Shown here piece by piece: positions 15,754 to 25,082 of a stretch of DNA of 64,000 nt (position 1 is its first letter; every line of letters starts with the position of its first letter). The notes under the pieces are model-generated. The model had not been told where the DNA came from and did no database searches. It worked only from the letters and a program-made list of their open reading frames with translations. This DNA comes from Alcanivorax sp. (lineage in GTDB: Bacteria > Pseudomonadota > Gammaproteobacteria > Pseudomonadales > Alcanivoracaceae), in the NCBI GenBank assembly GCA_022565695.1, contig JAIUME010000011.1, forward strand, positions 1-64,000, written 5' to 3'. Position numbers and translations under genes: made by a program.

Positions 15754-17705
15754 TGGATGATCTGCTCTGGCACCCTGCCCCCAATGCCCGGGAGACCACT
15801 CAACTCGGTCGCTTCTGGCAACAGGCCGAGGCGCTCAGCGGTGAACATTTCGCCGACTATGAAGCGCTGCACCAGTGGTCATTGATCGCCCCGGATGCGT
15901 TCTGGGGGCTGGTGATGGACTTTTGTGACCTGCGCACCTGCGGCGAACGCACACCGCTGCTGACGGAGGCCGACGTGATGCGCGAGCAACGCTGGTATCC
16001 GGGGTTGACGCTCAATTATGCCGAGAACCTGCTGCGCAGGCATGATGACGCCATCGCCATCACCGCGCTCACCGAAGACGGCCAGCGCAGCATCATGACA
16101 TTCCGGGCGCTGCGCAGCGCAGCCGGGAAGGTTGCGGCGCGCCTTCAGCAAGCCGGTATTCAGCCCGGTGATCGGGTTGCCGGCTGGCTCCCCAATCGCA
16201 CCGAGGCCGTTGTCGCTGCGCTGGGCTGTGCCTGGGTGGGCGCCATCTGGTCATCCTGTTCGCCGGATTTCGGCGTCAGTGGCGTCACCGATCGCTTCGG
16301 CCAGATTGCACCGCGTATCCTGCTGGTGACTGACGGCTATTTTTATAACGGCAAATGGCAGGATCTGACTGACAAGGTCGCCGCCGTGCGTGAGGTACTG
16401 ACGCCGGAACAGGTGATTCATATCCCCGGACGTGATGCTGCCGACAGCGCGACCTTGCCCGACACGCTGCGCTGGGATGACTGGCTCGACGACGCAGGCG
16501 CTGCACCGGACTTTGTGCAGCTGCCGTTCGATCATCCCCTGTATATCCTGTATTCCTCCGGCACCACCGGCAAACCCAAATGCATTGTCCATGGCGCAGG
16601 CGGCACCCTGTTGCAGCACGCCAAGGAACACTGGTTGCACGCCGACCTGACGGCAGAGGACCGGCTTTTTTTCTTCACCACCTGTGGCTGGATGATGTGG
16701 AACTGGCTGATTGCCGGTCTGCAGGCTGGCGCCGGCATCGTGCTGTATGACGGCAACCCGGCCTGGCCTGACGCGCACCGCCTGTTTGCGCTCTGCGAGC
16801 AGGAAGGCATTACCCATTTCGGCACCAGCGCCAAATTCATTCAGGCCGTGGAAAAAGCCGGTGTGCGCCCCGGCAGCGACCACGACCTGTCTTCATTGAA
16901 AGTGCTGATGTCCACCGGCTCGCCACTGCTGCATGAAAGCTTTGATTTTATCTATAAGCACATCAAGGCGGATGTGCTGCTGAGTTCCATCTCCGGTGGC
17001 ACCGATATCATTTCCTGCTTTGCGTTGGGCAACCCGCTGCTGCCGGTGTATCGCGGCGAACTGCAGTGCATTGGCCTGGGCATGGATGTCGCCGTGTTTA
17101 CGGATCAGGGGCAACCGGTGGAAGGCGAAAAAGGCGAGCTGGTATGTCGCCGGCCTTTTCCCTGCATGCCCGTCGCCTTCTGGCAGGACGAGGATGGCAG
17201 CCGCTATCGCAAGGCCTACTTCGACCGTTTTGATAACATCTGGGCCCATGGTGACTATGCCGAGATCCGCCGCCATCGCGGGCACCGGGGGCTGGTGATT
17301 CACGGCCGCTCCGATGCCGTACTCAATCCCGGCGGTGTGCGTATCGGCACAGCGGAAATCTACCGTCAGGTGGAAACACTCGAGGCCATTCGCGAGAGCA
17401 TTGTCATCGGCCAGGACTGGCAGGGTGATGTGCGGGTTGTGCTGTTTGTCGTGTTGCAACCAGGCCATACGCTGGACGACACACTACAGGCTGAAATCCG
17501 TAAGGCGATTCGCACCGGTGCCACTCCGCGCCATGTACCGGCCGTGATTCTGGCGGTGCCGGAAATTCCACGGACGGTCAGCGGCAAGATCGTCGAACTG
17601 GCGGTGCGCGAAGTGGTGCATGACCGCCCTGTGACCAACCAGAGCGCCCTCGCCAACCCGGACGCCCTCGCACATTTCCGCAACCACCCTGCCCTGAAAG
17701 CCTGA
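15753..17705 (+). CDS. aacS: Acetoacetyl-CoA synthetase
   Basis: The 650-aa ANL-superfamily enzyme activates acetoacetate to acetoacetyl-CoA using ATP. It shows the acetoacetyl-CoA synthetase N-terminus (LWHPAPNARETTQLGRF), the AMP-binding loop YSSGTTGKPKCIVHGAGG, FFTTCGWMMWNW, SISGGTDIISCF, and the C-terminal catalytic lysine region RTVSGKIVELAVRE. Its start overlaps the liuD stop by one base, so it is translationally coupled. HMG-CoA cleavage yields acetoacetate and acetyl-CoA, so this enzyme completes the leucine route; the lyase itself is not encoded in this window. Confidence 0.93.
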   Translation: MDDLLWHPAPNARETTQLGRFWQQAEALSGEHFADYEALHQWSLIAPDAFWGLVMDFCDLRTCGERTPLLTEADVMREQRWYPGLTLNYAENLLRRHDDAIAITALTEDGQRSIMTFRALRSAAGKVAARLQQAGIQPGDRVAGWLPNRTEAVVAALGCAWVGAIWSSCSPDFGVSGVTDRFGQIAPRILLVTDGYFYNGKWQDLTDKVAAVREVLTPEQVIHIPGRDAADSATLPDTLRWDDWLDDAGAAPDFVQLPFDHPLYILYSSGTTGKPKCIVHGAGGTLLQHAKEHWLHADLTAEDRLFFFTTCGWMMWNWLIAGLQAGAGIVLYDGNPAWPDAHRLFALCEQEGITHFGTSAKFIQAVEKAGVRPGSDHDLSSLKVLMSTGSPLLHESFDFIYKHIKADVLLSSISGGTDIISCFALGNPLLPVYRGELQCIGLGMDVAVFTDQGQPVEGEKGELVCRRPFPCMPVAFWQDEDGSRYRKAYFDRFDNIWAHGDYAEIRRHRGHRGLVIHGRSDAVLNPGGVRIGTAEIYRQVETLEAIRESIVIGQDWQGDVRVVLFVVLQPGHTLDDTLQAEIRKAIRTGATPRHVPAVILAVPEIPRTVSGKIVELAVREVVHDRPVTNQSALANPDALAHFRNHPALKA

Positions 17706-17711
17706 CATCAG

Positions 17712-17761
17712 CTGGCAGGGGCTGCTCCACCGGCAATGCGTCGGGGAGCAGGTCCTGCCAG
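17712..17761. terminator. Long imperfect hairpin between convergent genes
   Basis: CTGGCAGG at 17712-17719 pairs with CCTGCCAG at 17754-17761, and the inner CTGCTCC at 17722-17728 pairs with GGAGCAG at 17745-17751. There is no T-run. It lies between the convergent aacS and GMC genes and may end transcription from either side. Confidence 0.5.
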
Positions 17762-17781
17762 TCTGCATCAGGACATCTGCA

Positions 17782-19380
17782 TCAGGACAGAAACAACTCC
17801 CTGCTGCGCTCGTTGATACCCTGGGCAACCTGCTTCGCCAGCGCCTGCACCGTCCAGTGCGGCGCTGACGGCATCGGCTCCGGGATCAGGCTGGCGTCAG
17901 CGATAAACAGGCCCTTGACGTCATAGACCTCCCCTCGCGCATTCGCCACCGCCTGATAGCGGTCCACACCCATCCGGCAAGTGCCGTGGGCACTGAAGGA
18001 ATTGATGCGCAGGGAATAAAGCCCGCGTACGCCGTAGCTGATCTCATCCAGTGCCGGATCAAGATCAAACACGCTGGTCGCAGAGATTTGCTGGAAGCTG
18101 GGAATAAAGACCTCCTCGGCACCAGCAGCAAAGAACACCCGCGCGGCCAGTGACGCGCCGTGTTTGAGTTTCTCGAACTCCTTGCGGCTCGGGTTCCAGC
18201 TGATGACCTTGCGGCCATCTTCCAGCCCACCTTTCCAGGTCACCTCACCGCGCCCTTCATCAATGGCAAAGGCATTCAGCCCAGCCAGATGCTTGTAGCT
18301 TTTCATGAAACGGATATGGTCCGCGCCTGCACCCTGATTGCCCTGGATCATCAACTGCTCCGGCTCGGCAAGCGCCGAGAAGAACATATAACCCTCTTTC
18401 TCCAGAAAATGATCGATCTCCACGCCAACCAGTGCGCCGCGGAAACCGTGCAGCTCTTCCTTGAAACGCGCCAACACCTGGACGAAAGGCTGCACCGCCA
18501 TGTTCTTGCCGACCTGACCACTGGGATCGGGCACCTGGCTGCGCTGCAATAACAAAGGCGTCTGAATCGCACCACCGGCGGCGACCACCACCTCGGCTTC
18601 CACCCGCAGATCAGCGATCTTGCGCCGGGTATTCGGATCCCTGACCACGGCCTCCACACCGTAGGCACGACCGTTGCTGATCAGTACCCGCGTGACTTCG
18701 GTGTCGGCCATCACCCGGGCGCCGTGGGCGACGGCCCAGGGCAGATGGGTCACCAGCGCGGACATCTTGCGGTCCGACGGACACCCGGCCAGACAATGCC
18801 CGGTCAGGGCACACTGGCGCACGTTGCGGCTCACCGGCTTCCAGCTGAACCCCATGCGCTCACAGCCCTGGATCACCTTGTGGGCGGTGGTATTGATTTC
18901 GTGGGCCTCATTGAGATGCAGGTACTGCTCCACCCCCACTTCATCCAGCAGGGGCTTGAAGCGCGCGGGCGACAGGTTGCTCAGGCCCAGCTCTGTTTCC
19001 CAGCGCCGCAGCAGGCTGTCTGGCGGCATCTGCATCACGCAGGCACCGATCACCGTCGAGCCGCCGACACAGGCGCCCTCGGCAAACAGCACATCTGCGG
19101 TGGTGTTGAACTGGGCTGCCTGGTCCCGATACACATCGGTCATGGTATCGCCCAGATGCTCGGTAAACAGTGAGCTGGGGTGGTAGCGGCCTGCTTCCAG
19201 CACCAGCACCTGGCGGCCGGCCTTGGCCAGTTCATAGGCGGTCATGGCACCACCTGCGCCAGAACCGACCACCACGACTTCGGTTTTCAGGGTAAATTGC
19301 TGGCCGATGCTGTCATCCCGGGCCATGTCCCGGGCGGTCGTCACCGGCAGCCCATCGCGGGGCATATTGATTGCACGCAT
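17782..19380 (-). CDS. GMC-family FAD oxidoreductase (copy 2)
   Basis: The 532-aa flavoprotein has the dinucleotide-binding motif VVVGSGAGGAMTAYELA, then VLEAG, an FAD loop CVGGSTVIGACVMQMP and the C-terminal GMC part ending ADASLIPEPMPSAPHWTVQALAKQVA, with a catalytic His candidate in SAHGTCRMG. A three-cysteine motif CALTGHCLAGC (Cys spacing 6 and 4) is shared with its paralogue and resembles cysteine motifs in long-chain alcohol and steroid GMC enzymes. ATG 19380 is chosen for AAGGGGAC upstream, not the longer frame to 19461. No signal peptide is visible, but a Tat-signal partner gene lies just upstream, so export as a complex is possible. Substrate unknown; alcohol or aldehyde oxidation is likely. 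Confidence 0.85.
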   Translation of the reverse strand: MRAINMPRDGLPVTTARDMARDDSIGQQFTLKTEVVVVGSGAGGAMTAYELAKAGRQVLVLEAGRYHPSSLFTEHLGDTMTDVYRDQAAQFNTTADVLFAEGACVGGSTVIGACVMQMPPDSLLRRWETELGLSNLSPARFKPLLDEVGVEQYLHLNEAHEINTTAHKVIQGCERMGFSWKPVSRNVRQCALTGHCLAGCPSDRKMSALVTHLPWAVAHGARVMADTEVTRVLISNGRAYGVEAVVRDPNTRRKIADLRVEAEVVVAAGGAIQTPLLLQRSQVPDPSGQVGKNMAVQPFVQVLARFKEELHGFRGALVGVEIDHFLEKEGYMFFSALAEPEQLMIQGNQGAGADHIRFMKSYKHLAGLNAFAIDEGRGEVTWKGGLEDGRKVISWNPSRKEFEKLKHGASLAARVFFAAGAEEVFIPSFQQISATSVFDLDPALDEISYGVRGLYSLRINSFSAHGTCRMGVDRYQAVANARGEVYDVKGLFIADASLIPEPMPSAPHWTVQALAKQVAQGINERSRELFLS

Positions 19381-19391
19381 GTCTGTCCCCT

Positions 19392-20054
19392 TCAGGCGGT
19401 CGGCTGGGTGGTGGAAGATCCGTTGGGCATCGGCGCGTTGCCGAGACGACGCACCCCCCATATCCCGGTCACAGGCCCGTGGTAATCGAGCCCCGGCCAG
19501 GTCCGGCTGTCACGCCAGTAGTTCACGCAGACCACCGTATGCAGGGTCGTGATCAGACCACGCTCGAAGAAGGTACCGGCTTGCAGCGCCTGCACGTAGC
19601 GCAGGGCTTCTTCATCATCCAGGCGAGAAAAGCGACTGAAACGGAAGCTGGCCATGGGCCGGCGCTCGAACGCCCACAACGCCATCCCCATCAGGTCGCG
19701 GGTCTGGGCGGACATGTCACCGGCCATATCATTGATGTTGGCGACGGTCGGCACCTCGTTGGTGCTGGAGGGCAAACCGAACTGTTCGGTGGGCAGGAGT
19801 ATCGCGGTCAGGCGCGTCAGCACCCGTGCTTCTTCCGCTGTGAGATGGGGGTAGACCGCCTCACCATCCAGGGCTCGACGCCCGGTCAGGGTGGCGCAGC
19901 CACTGCTGATCGCCATACCCGCAAGCAGGCCGGCACGCAGGACACTGCGACGGGACAGGAGAGGACCAAGCCCGGCAACGCTCTGTTCAACAGCGCTGGC
20001 CCCGGCCACAGACACACCGCTGCGCCGTGGCGCGCGGAGGTTATTATTATTCAT
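19392..20054 (-). CDS. Tat-signal small subunit, gluconate 2-dehydrogenase subunit 3-like (copy 2)
   Basis: The 220-aa protein carries a twin-arginine signal (SRRSVLRAGLLAGMAISSGC) at about residues 34-53, which also looks like a lipobox (SSGC). The mature part (LTAEEARVLTRLTAILLP, NINDMAG, VCVNYWRDSRTWPGLDYHGP) is typical of gluconate 2-dehydrogenase subunit 3 family proteins, which pair with GMC flavoprotein subunits. It lies 11 bp upstream of the GMC gene on the same strand, and a homologous pair lies immediately upstream. It probably escorts the flavoprotein through Tat and anchors it. Confidence 0.8.
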   Translation of the reverse strand: MNNNNLRAPRRSGVSVAGASAVEQSVAGLGPLLSRRSVLRAGLLAGMAISSGCATLTGRRALDGEAVYPHLTAEEARVLTRLTAILLPTEQFGLPSSTNEVPTVANINDMAGDMSAQTRDLMGMALWAFERRPMASFRFSRFSRLDDEEALRYVQALQAGTFFERGLITTLHTVVCVNYWRDSRTWPGLDYHGPVTGIWGVRRLGNAPMPNGSSTTQPTA

Positions 20055-20167
20055 GGTGCTGTCTCCACAGCGAGGCCTGATGGCCCTGTTATTTTATGTA
20101 ACCGGAGACAGTCTATACAAAGCCCGGGCCGGGCAAAAGAGGCAACCCGGCCCGGTAGTATCGCACT

Positions 20168-21739
20168 TCAGCCAATACGGTCCGCCACATAGTTGGCGAG
20201 GGCGTAAACCGTCACCTGCGGGTTCACGATCAGCGACGTGGGCAGCAGGCTGGCGTCCGCCACCCATACGCCCTCGACCCCACGCAGCCGGCCTTCTGCG
20301 TCAGTGGCGCTGTTGGCCGGGTCCGTACCCATCCGGCAGCTGCCCTGGGGGTGGTAGGACACCATCCGCAGGTGCTGGGGCTTGTTGCTGAGGCGGTCAA
20401 TCACCGCATCGATCTGGTCCACCGAGGTCACCGACAGGCGCTCGCTGGTCGGCAGCAGCACCTCCTCAGCGCCAGCGGCAAGATGCAGGCGCACTGCGGC
20501 TTTCAGGGACGCCAGCATGGACGGGAAGTCCTTGTCACTGAGCTTGTAGAGGATTTCCTTGTGGTCTCCCTGCCAGCGGATCTCGCCCACATTGTGGTCG
20601 TGGATCAGGGTCACGATGCCGGCCATATGGGCCGCCTTCTCCATATATTCGACGAACGGCTTGCCAGTCCCCGGCTCCGAGATCATGCACAGCTCGGCAA
20701 TACCCAGGCCGCCCACCTCAAGGATGAAGCCGCCATTGTCCGGGTGCATGAACTCATCCACATAGACCCCCAGCATGGCACCGCGCCAGGGATGCACAGG
20801 CTCAGGGTAGCGGGCCCCGACATACATGGACGGGTGGCAGGCAAAGTTACGCCCCACCTGATCATTGCCCAGACCGCTGCGCTGCAGGATCACCGGCGTC
20901 TGCACCGCCCCGGCGGCCATGATCACCCGCTCTGCCTTCACGCTGATATCGGCCACGTGCTTGCCGTGGCGGTCTATCACCCTGCCCTCGACGCCCGTGG
21001 CACGGCCCTGCTCGGACGTCACCCGGTCGACCTGAGTATCACTGTGAATGCGCGCACCGTGCGCCGCCGCCCAGGGCAGATAGGTCACCAGCATCGACTG
21101 CTTGCGCTCGGTTTTGCAGCCGGACAGACAATGGCCAGTGAGCGCACATTCGCGGATGTTGCGTTTGAACGGCTTCATGGACCAGCCCAGCGCTGCTGCA
21201 CCACGCTGCATGATCTGGCTGTGACGCGCTATTTCATGGGGGCCGTTTTCGGTGATCGACAGGTTGCGCTCTACCCGCTCGAAGTAAGGCGCCATGGATG
21301 CCGAGGTGAAATCGGTCAGACCGAAATCCCGATGCCATTCGTCGAAGATGAAGTCCGGCGTGCGGAAAGACACACAACCATTGACCACGGTGGAGCCGCC
21401 GACGCATCGCCCCTGAAGCACCAGCAGATCCCCGTCGGTATTGGCTTGCCCACCATGATCCTCATAGAGGGTTTCAAGGCTTTCGGTAAAGTCTTCAGTA
21501 AACTCGCTGGATGGCACATAGGGCCCCGCTTCCAGCACCAGTACATCCAGCCCTTTGCGCGCCAGCTCATAAGCCGTCACGGCGCCGCCCGCACCGGAGC
21601 CAATAATGACCACGTCGGCGGTCAGCTCAAGGCGTCCCGTTTTCACATCACTGGCCTGCACCACGGGCAGCCCCTGATTGATCTGCTGCACGGTCTCGTC
21701 TTTCGTTTCAATCGCACTGCTCAGAATTGAAGCGCTCAT
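20168..21739 (-). CDS. GMC-family FAD oxidoreductase (copy 1)
   Basis: The 523-aa paralogue of the 17782-19380 product has VIIGSGAGGAVTAYELARKG, CVGGSTVVNGCVSFRTP, the cysteine motif CALTGHCLSGC, and the C-terminal YHPQGSCRMGTDP and VADASLLPTSLIVNPQVTVYALA. His in YHPQG and Asn in IVNPQ fit the GMC catalytic pair; the paralogue has PSAPH in place of the second site, a difference that may reflect another substrate. Its start overlaps the stop of the upstream Tat-subunit gene by 4 bp (ATGA). No signal peptide is visible. Confidence 0.86.
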   Translation of the reverse strand: MSASILSSAIETKDETVQQINQGLPVVQASDVKTGRLELTADVVIIGSGAGGAVTAYELARKGLDVLVLEAGPYVPSSEFTEDFTESLETLYEDHGGQANTDGDLLVLQGRCVGGSTVVNGCVSFRTPDFIFDEWHRDFGLTDFTSASMAPYFERVERNLSITENGPHEIARHSQIMQRGAAALGWSMKPFKRNIRECALTGHCLSGCKTERKQSMLVTYLPWAAAHGARIHSDTQVDRVTSEQGRATGVEGRVIDRHGKHVADISVKAERVIMAAGAVQTPVILQRSGLGNDQVGRNFACHPSMYVGARYPEPVHPWRGAMLGVYVDEFMHPDNGGFILEVGGLGIAELCMISEPGTGKPFVEYMEKAAHMAGIVTLIHDHNVGEIRWQGDHKEILYKLSDKDFPSMLASLKAAVRLHLAAGAEEVLLPTSERLSVTSVDQIDAVIDRLSNKPQHLRMVSYHPQGSCRMGTDPANSATDAEGRLRGVEGVWVADASLLPTSLIVNPQVTVYALANYVADRIG

Positions 21740-22383
21740 GCATCTGCCTCCTCAGGCAAGGGGGCGTTACCCAGATAGGCGATGCCCCAGCGATCGGACA
21801 CAGGGCCATCAAATTCCACCGGCGGCCAGGTTTTCGGGTCGCGCCAGTAGCTCACATAGACAAACTGCTTGATCACCGTATTCATGGTGCGCTGAATAAC
21901 ACTGCCCCGGGACCAGCGATCGAAATAGGCCACCGCATCGGCCTCCTCCAGGTCCACAAAACGGCGCCCGTGCCATCCGGATACCACGGCGGCGTTATCG
22001 AACAGCATGAGGCCACTGGCCACATCCTTGCGGATATGCGCCGGCAAGGTGCCGATCATGGCATCAATATTGGCCAGCACCGGCACCTCGGAAACGGGCG
22101 TCAGGGCACTCCCCGCCAGTGGCAGCAATACCTCGATGGCACGGCGGAACAGATGATATTCGGACTGGCTCAGGTGCTGTATGCCGTCCGGCACAGGCAG
22201 CTGGTCCACCGGTGAGCGGCGCAGCACGGCAAAGGTGCCACCGGCGGCAACGGCCAGGCCGGCACTGCCCAGCAGTATCCCTTTCATGAAGCGACGCCGG
22301 GTCACGGCCGCCAGAGGCGCAGTCACCTGGCGTGCTGCGGCCTGGTCTGATTGATTCGGGGGGGTATCTTTTGCGGTGGGCAT
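21736..22383 (-). CDS. Tat-signal small subunit, gluconate 2-dehydrogenase subunit 3-like (copy 1)
   Basis: The 215-aa protein has a Tat signal (TRRRFMKGILLGSAGLAVAAGG) after a polar N-terminal stretch of about 28 residues. The mature domain shows LSQSEYHLFRRAIEVLLP, VLANIDAMIG and FVYVSYWRDPKTWPPVEFDGP, matching the copy-2 subunit. ATG 22383 is preferred because GAGTGAGG lies correctly upstream; an upstream in-frame ATG at 22419 lacks such a site. It is the first gene of a four-gene minus-strand unit made of two subunit/GMC pairs. Confidence 0.8.
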   Translation of the reverse strand: MPTAKDTPPNQSDQAAARQVTAPLAAVTRRRFMKGILLGSAGLAVAAGGTFAVLRRSPVDQLPVPDGIQHLSQSEYHLFRRAIEVLLPLAGSALTPVSEVPVLANIDAMIGTLPAHIRKDVASGLMLFDNAAVVSGWHGRRFVDLEEADAVAYFDRWSRGSVIQRTMNTVIKQFVYVSYWRDPKTWPPVEFDGPVSDRWGIAYLGNAPLPEEADA

Positions 22384-22567
22384 GGCTCGCCTCACTCCTG
22401 CGTGTGACGCATCAGTCATTGAGCCATGACATTAACCAAGCTGCTGAAGCGAAACAAGATGTTTACCCGCACAATGAAGCTTGACCGCAGGGTGCAAAGC
22501 GCGGCAATCATGTTCGCGGTAACGCACGGAGAGCGAGGAGAAAACAAGCAAGGGAAAAATAGGAAGA

Positions 22568-22591
22568 GGCCCCTCCCGGGAAGGAGGGGCC
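22568..22591 (-). terminator. Terminator after qmcA
   Basis: On the minus strand GGCCCCTCC, loop TTCCCG, GGAGGGGCC is followed by a T-rich stretch reading TCTTCCTATTTTTCCC. It lies 12 bp beyond the qmcA stop. Confidence 0.75.
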
Positions 22592-22602
22592 GGATTGCCG
22601 GA

Positions 22603-23523
22603 TTAACGGCGAGCTACGTCGAGGGTCTTGGTGAGGGCTGCCACGGCAGAGCCGATGTCGCTGAGTTCAGCGGGCAGGATCATGGTGTTGTTGGTCTGGG
22701 CCAGCTTGCCGAATTCACGCACGTATTGTTCTGCAACGCGCAGGGAGACGGCTTCTTTGCCACCGCTTGTCTGGATCGCAGCACCAACCCGCTCAAGACC
22801 GCGCGCGGTCGCATCAGCAATCAGCTCGATTTCGCGCGCCTTACCCTCAGCTTCGTTGATCTGCTTGAGCTTCTCGGCTTCGGAGTGGTTGATGGTTTCC
22901 TGCTTCTGACCTTCAGACACGTTGATCTTGGCCTGACGCTCACCTTCAGACTGGGCGACCACTGCACGACGCTCACGCTCGGCGCGCATCTGCTTTTCCA
23001 GTGCATCGAGAATCGTCGCGGGCAGTTCGATGTCAGCGATTTCGTAACGCATGACCTTGACGCCCCAGGGCTTGGCCGCTTCGTCCAGTGCTTCGACCAC
23101 CTGGGAGTTGATGGTTTCGCGCTCTTCAAAGGTCTTGTCCAGTTCGATCTTGCCCACCACAGAACGCAGCGTGGTCTGCGCCAGCTGCATGGCCGCGAAG
23201 CGGTAGTCGGAGATGCCGTAGCTGGCCTGCTTGGGGTCGATCACCTGCAGGTAGATGACGCCGTTGACCACGACCTGAATGTTGTCCTTGGTGACACAGG
23301 ACTGACGCTCAACGTCGATCGCTTCTTCTTTCAGGGTGTGGCGGTAAGCCACCTTGTCCACGAACGGGATCAGCAGGTGAAAGCCCGCATCCAGCGTGGT
23401 GGCATACTTACCCAGGCGCTCGACAACGAAGGCAGAACGCTGGGGTACGATACGGGCAGTCTTGACCACTGCCACAACAACAAATGCAACAAACAAAAGC
23501 GCCAGAATGGTCGCTATTTCCAT
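22603..23523 (-). CDS. qmcA: SPFH/band-7 protein, QmcA/paraslipin type
   Basis: The 306-aa protein has one N-terminal membrane helix (ATILALLFVAFVVVAVV), an SPFH domain (RIVPQRSAFVVERLGKY to about residue 180), and a long charged coiled coil (AERERRAVVAQSEGERQAK, EAEKLKQINEAEGKARE). It is of the stomatin/paraslipin group that usually forms an operon with an NfeD protein, which lies 37 bp upstream here. These proteins form large oligomers in membrane microdomains and modulate membrane proteases. The symbol follows E. coli QmcA. Confidence 0.88.
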   Translation of the reverse strand: MEIATILALLFVAFVVVAVVKTARIVPQRSAFVVERLGKYATTLDAGFHLLIPFVDKVAYRHTLKEEAIDVERQSCVTKDNIQVVVNGVIYLQVIDPKQASYGISDYRFAAMQLAQTTLRSVVGKIELDKTFEERETINSQVVEALDEAAKPWGVKVMRYEIADIELPATILDALEKQMRAERERRAVVAQSEGERQAKINVSEGQKQETINHSEAEKLKQINEAEGKAREIELIADATARGLERVGAAIQTSGGKEAVSLRVAEQYVREFGKLAQTNNTMILPAELSDIGSAVAALTKTLDVARR

Positions 23524-23560
23524 GTTTAATCTCCAGATTATTCAATGAATGAAAAACGGG

Positions 23561-24007
23561 TCAGCCAGGCAAGTTGCTGGCGACGACAAGCAGGATGCCG
23601 CGGTTGGCGACAACCCAGGCGGACTGCCCTGCCCTCAAGGGTTCAGTGGATTCCGCATCCCACTTGGCACCATTGAGTTGTACGTGTCCGGCGCCCTGCT
23701 GAAAATCAGTGATCACCAGCACTCGGGCACCGATGTGGGTAGCGGCCAGCTCATCGCCGCCACCGTCTGACTTGCTCCCTTTCAGCCAGCGCTTGAAGTG
23801 CTTGCGGGAGCCGAACAGCGCCCCCAGGCTGATCAGGCTGAACAGCAGCAGCTGTACCGGCGCCGTATCAATCACGCCGATCAGCGTCAGCAGACCAACG
23901 ACAACAGCACCGATGCCGAAAAAGATGGCGATAAGGCCGGTGAAAAAGAATTCGGAGATGATCAGCAAAAAGCCCAGAATCATCCAGAATGCATAACTTG
24001 TCAGCAT
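23561..24007 (-). CDS. NfeD family membrane protein
   Basis: The 148-aa protein starts at ATG 24007 (MLTSYAFWMI); longer in-frame starts would add a polar extension. It has two to three membrane helices in residues 5-70 (GFLLIISEFFFTGLIAIFFG; TAPVQLLLFSLISLGALFG) followed by an OB-fold C-terminal domain (HIGARVLVI, GHVQLNGAKWDAES, AWVVANRGILLVV), the short NfeD1b form. It is upstream of qmcA with a short gap, the common NfeD-SPFH pairing. Confidence 0.87.
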   Translation of the reverse strand: MLTSYAFWMILGFLLIISEFFFTGLIAIFFGIGAVVVGLLTLIGVIDTAPVQLLLFSLISLGALFGSRKHFKRWLKGSKSDGGGDELAATHIGARVLVITDFQQGAGHVQLNGAKWDAESTEPLRAGQSAWVVANRGILLVVASNLPG

Positions 24008-24100
24008 GATGGGTCGTCCCTGTTCAATGTGAACGCTTTGTACCATAAAGTTGTGACGCGACACAGCATCCGGCGCACAAAAGCGGCTTGCCGCAGGCAC

Positions 24101-24124
24101 AAAAAACCCGGCCGGAGCCGGGTT
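24101..24124 (-). terminator. Rho-independent terminator after etfA
   Basis: On the minus strand CCCGGC, loop TCCG, GCCGGG is followed by six T. It lies 29 bp beyond the etfA stop and separates etfBA from nfeD-qmcA. Confidence 0.85.
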
Positions 24125-24152
24125 ATCTGTACGGCGTCAGTGTCACACCGGC

Positions 24153-25082
24153 TCAGAGCTTGCTGTCGAGCTCCGGTACGGCTTCAAACAGATCTGCCAC
24201 CAGGCCGTAGTCCGCCACCTGGAAGATCGGGGCTTCTTCGTCCTTGTTGATCGCGACGATGACCTTGGAGTCTTTCATGCCCGCCAGATGCTGGATGGCG
24301 CCGGAGATACCGACGGCCACATACAGCTCCGGTGCAACGATCTTGCCGGTCTGACCGACCTGCATGTCGTTGGGTACGAAGCCTGCATCAACAGCCGCTC
24401 GGGACGCACCTACTGCGGCGCCGAGTTTGTCGGCAACCTTGTAGAGCATTTCGAAATTGTCGCCGTTCTGCATGCCTCGGCCACCGGAGATCACGATCTT
24501 GGCGCCGGCCAGTTCAGGACGGTCAGACTTGGCGATTTCTTCACCCACGAAGCTGGACAGACCGGCATCCTTGGCAACATCAATGCTCTCGACGCTGGCA
24601 GAGCCGCCTTCAGCCGCTACTGCGTCGAAGGAGGTGCCACGCACGGTGATCACCTTGATGCTGTCGCTGCTCTGCACGGTCGCAATGGCGTTACCGGCAT
24701 AGATAGGACGCTTGAAGGTGTCAGCAGACTCCACAGACTGAATCTCGGAGATCATGCCCACATCCAGCAGCGCTGCAGCACGGGGGGCGAAATTCTTGCC
24801 GGTGGTGGTCGCTGCCGCCAGGATATGGCCGTAGTCCTTGCCCACTTCGGCAACCAGCTCGGCGATGTTCTCTGCCAGCTGATGGCCGTAAGCCGCGTTA
24901 TCAGCCAGAAGTACTTTGCTGACACCGTCGATTTTGGCAGCTTCGTCCGCCACAGCGGCACAGCCTTCGCCAGCAACCAGCACGGTGATATCGCCACCGA
25001 TCGCCTTGGCGGCGGCCACGACGCTCAGGGTGACCCCTTTCAGCGCAGCGTTATCGTGTTCTGCATAGACCAGTACGCTCAT
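24153..25082 (-). CDS. etfA: Electron transfer flavoprotein alpha subunit
   Basis: The 309-aa protein is a full-length EtfA. The C-terminal FAD domain shows [74 protein letters not shown] and a terminal adenine-binding [15 protein letters not shown]. With EtfB it carries electrons from acyl-CoA dehydrogenases to ETF-QO. Its start overlaps the etfB stop by 4 bp. Confidence 0.96.
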   Translation of the reverse strand: MSVLVYAEHDNAALKGVTLSVVAAAKAIGGDITVLVAGEGCAAVADEAAKIDGVSKVLLADNAAYGHQLAENIAELVAEVGKDYGHILAAATTTGKNFAPRAAALLDVGMISEIQSVESADTFKRPIYAGNAIATVQSSDSIKVITVRGTSFDAVAAEGGSASVESIDVAKDAGLSSFVGEEIAKSDRPELAGAKIVISGGRGMQNGDNFEMLYKVADKLGAAVGASRAAVDAGFVPNDMQVGQTGKIVAPELYVAVGISGAIQHLAGMKDSKVIVAINKDEEAPIFQVADYGLVADLFEAVPELDSKL

